From contig JAQMWT010000403.1 of NCBI GenBank assembly GCA_029834535.1, positions 1-26,232 of the forward strand: a stretch of DNA of 26,232 nt, given 5' to 3'. Position numbers and translations under genes: made by a program. This document shows positions 25,982-26,232 of the stretch, piece by piece. Below the pieces are notes generated by a model. It had not been told where the DNA came from. It did no database searches and saw nothing but the letters and a program-made list of their open reading frames with translations. The stretch comes from Chrysophaeum taylorii (taxonomy: Eukaryota > Sar > Pelagophyceae > Pelagomonadales > Pelagomonadaceae). The first letter of the stretch is position 1. Every line of letters starts with the position of its first letter.

Positions 25982-26232
25982 TCCACAATAATTAATTTGG
26001 AAAGTCAGTCAGTGTGTTCCCGACACATTAACGGAACTCTACTTTGCTGGCAAATGACTATTTTTTGCGTATGCCGAAACGGGCCGAGGAAAAAAAAAAA
26101 AAAAAAAAACAAAAAAAATAAAAAAAGACAAAAACTGCGTTTTTGTGAAGCCGACTATTTCAAACGCTTCACTCGAGCCTATTTTTCTGTTCTTTGCTAA
26201 ATGTAGGAGCCAAAAAAGCCTTAATGTTTTTT
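25982..26232 (+). mobile_element. Helitron copy H4, 5' end only, runs off the window
   Basis: A new 5' end, TCCACAATAATTAATTTGG, directly follows the H3 CTAG. Similarity to the H1-H3 5' regions continues to the window edge, interrupted by an A-rich run (about 26082-26128). Its 3' end and contents are outside the window. Confidence 0.8.

Overview
This window comes from a eukaryotic nuclear genome, most likely a GC-rich microbial eukaryote such as a protist, alga or early-diverging fungus; I cannot place it more precisely. The evidence is a Ty3/gypsy-type pol region, a Helitron with a Rep-helicase gene, AATAAA signals, large microsatellites and no bacterial-style operons. Almost everything recognisable is transposon-derived and damaged. 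I see no convincing intact host gene, no tRNA or rRNA and no CRISPR array.

Layout. 1-3611: a frameshifted Ty3/gypsy pol (reverse transcriptase, RNase H, then a 490-codon open integrase). 3612-5345: a possible 3' LTR, a 36-bp minisatellite and, on the minus strand, a broken retrotransposon gag. 5546-5901: copy A of a short retroposon family (called TTAG-R here) that ends in a (GTTA)n tail. 6148-6699: a three-block CTGT / 9-mer / variant 9-mer array. About 6910-7523: a charged repeat-protein fragment. 8009-10265: a 1.1-kb tandem duplication carrying convergent, decayed ORFs. 10454-10569: a (GA)n tract. 10621-14603: several decayed coding fragments of unknown family, interrupted by TTAG-R copy B (13581-13869).

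14604 to the window end is a head-to-tail Helitron array. Each copy starts TCCACAATAATTAATT and each complete one ends CTAG, with CTAG abutted directly to the next TC. H1 (14604-19130) has its gene almost entirely replaced by filler, including a 2-kb imperfect palindrome whose arms are decayed helicase fragments of another Helitron lineage. H2 (19131-25689) carries the large RepHel gene. H3 (25690-25981) is a 292-bp miniature. H4 (25982 onward) runs off the window.

The two most informative observations are linked. Inside H2, the RepHel frame is broken by a 43-bp insert flanked by a 10-bp near-perfect target duplication. That insert is the extreme 3' end of TTAG-R, in reverse orientation. The 53 extra bases (insert plus one target copy) exactly account for the frame change between the 1008-codon Rep part and the helicase part. 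Copies A and B also have target duplications (11 and 8 bp) and different 5' truncation points, so this looks like a family mobilised by target-primed reverse transcription that hit the Helitron after it inserted.
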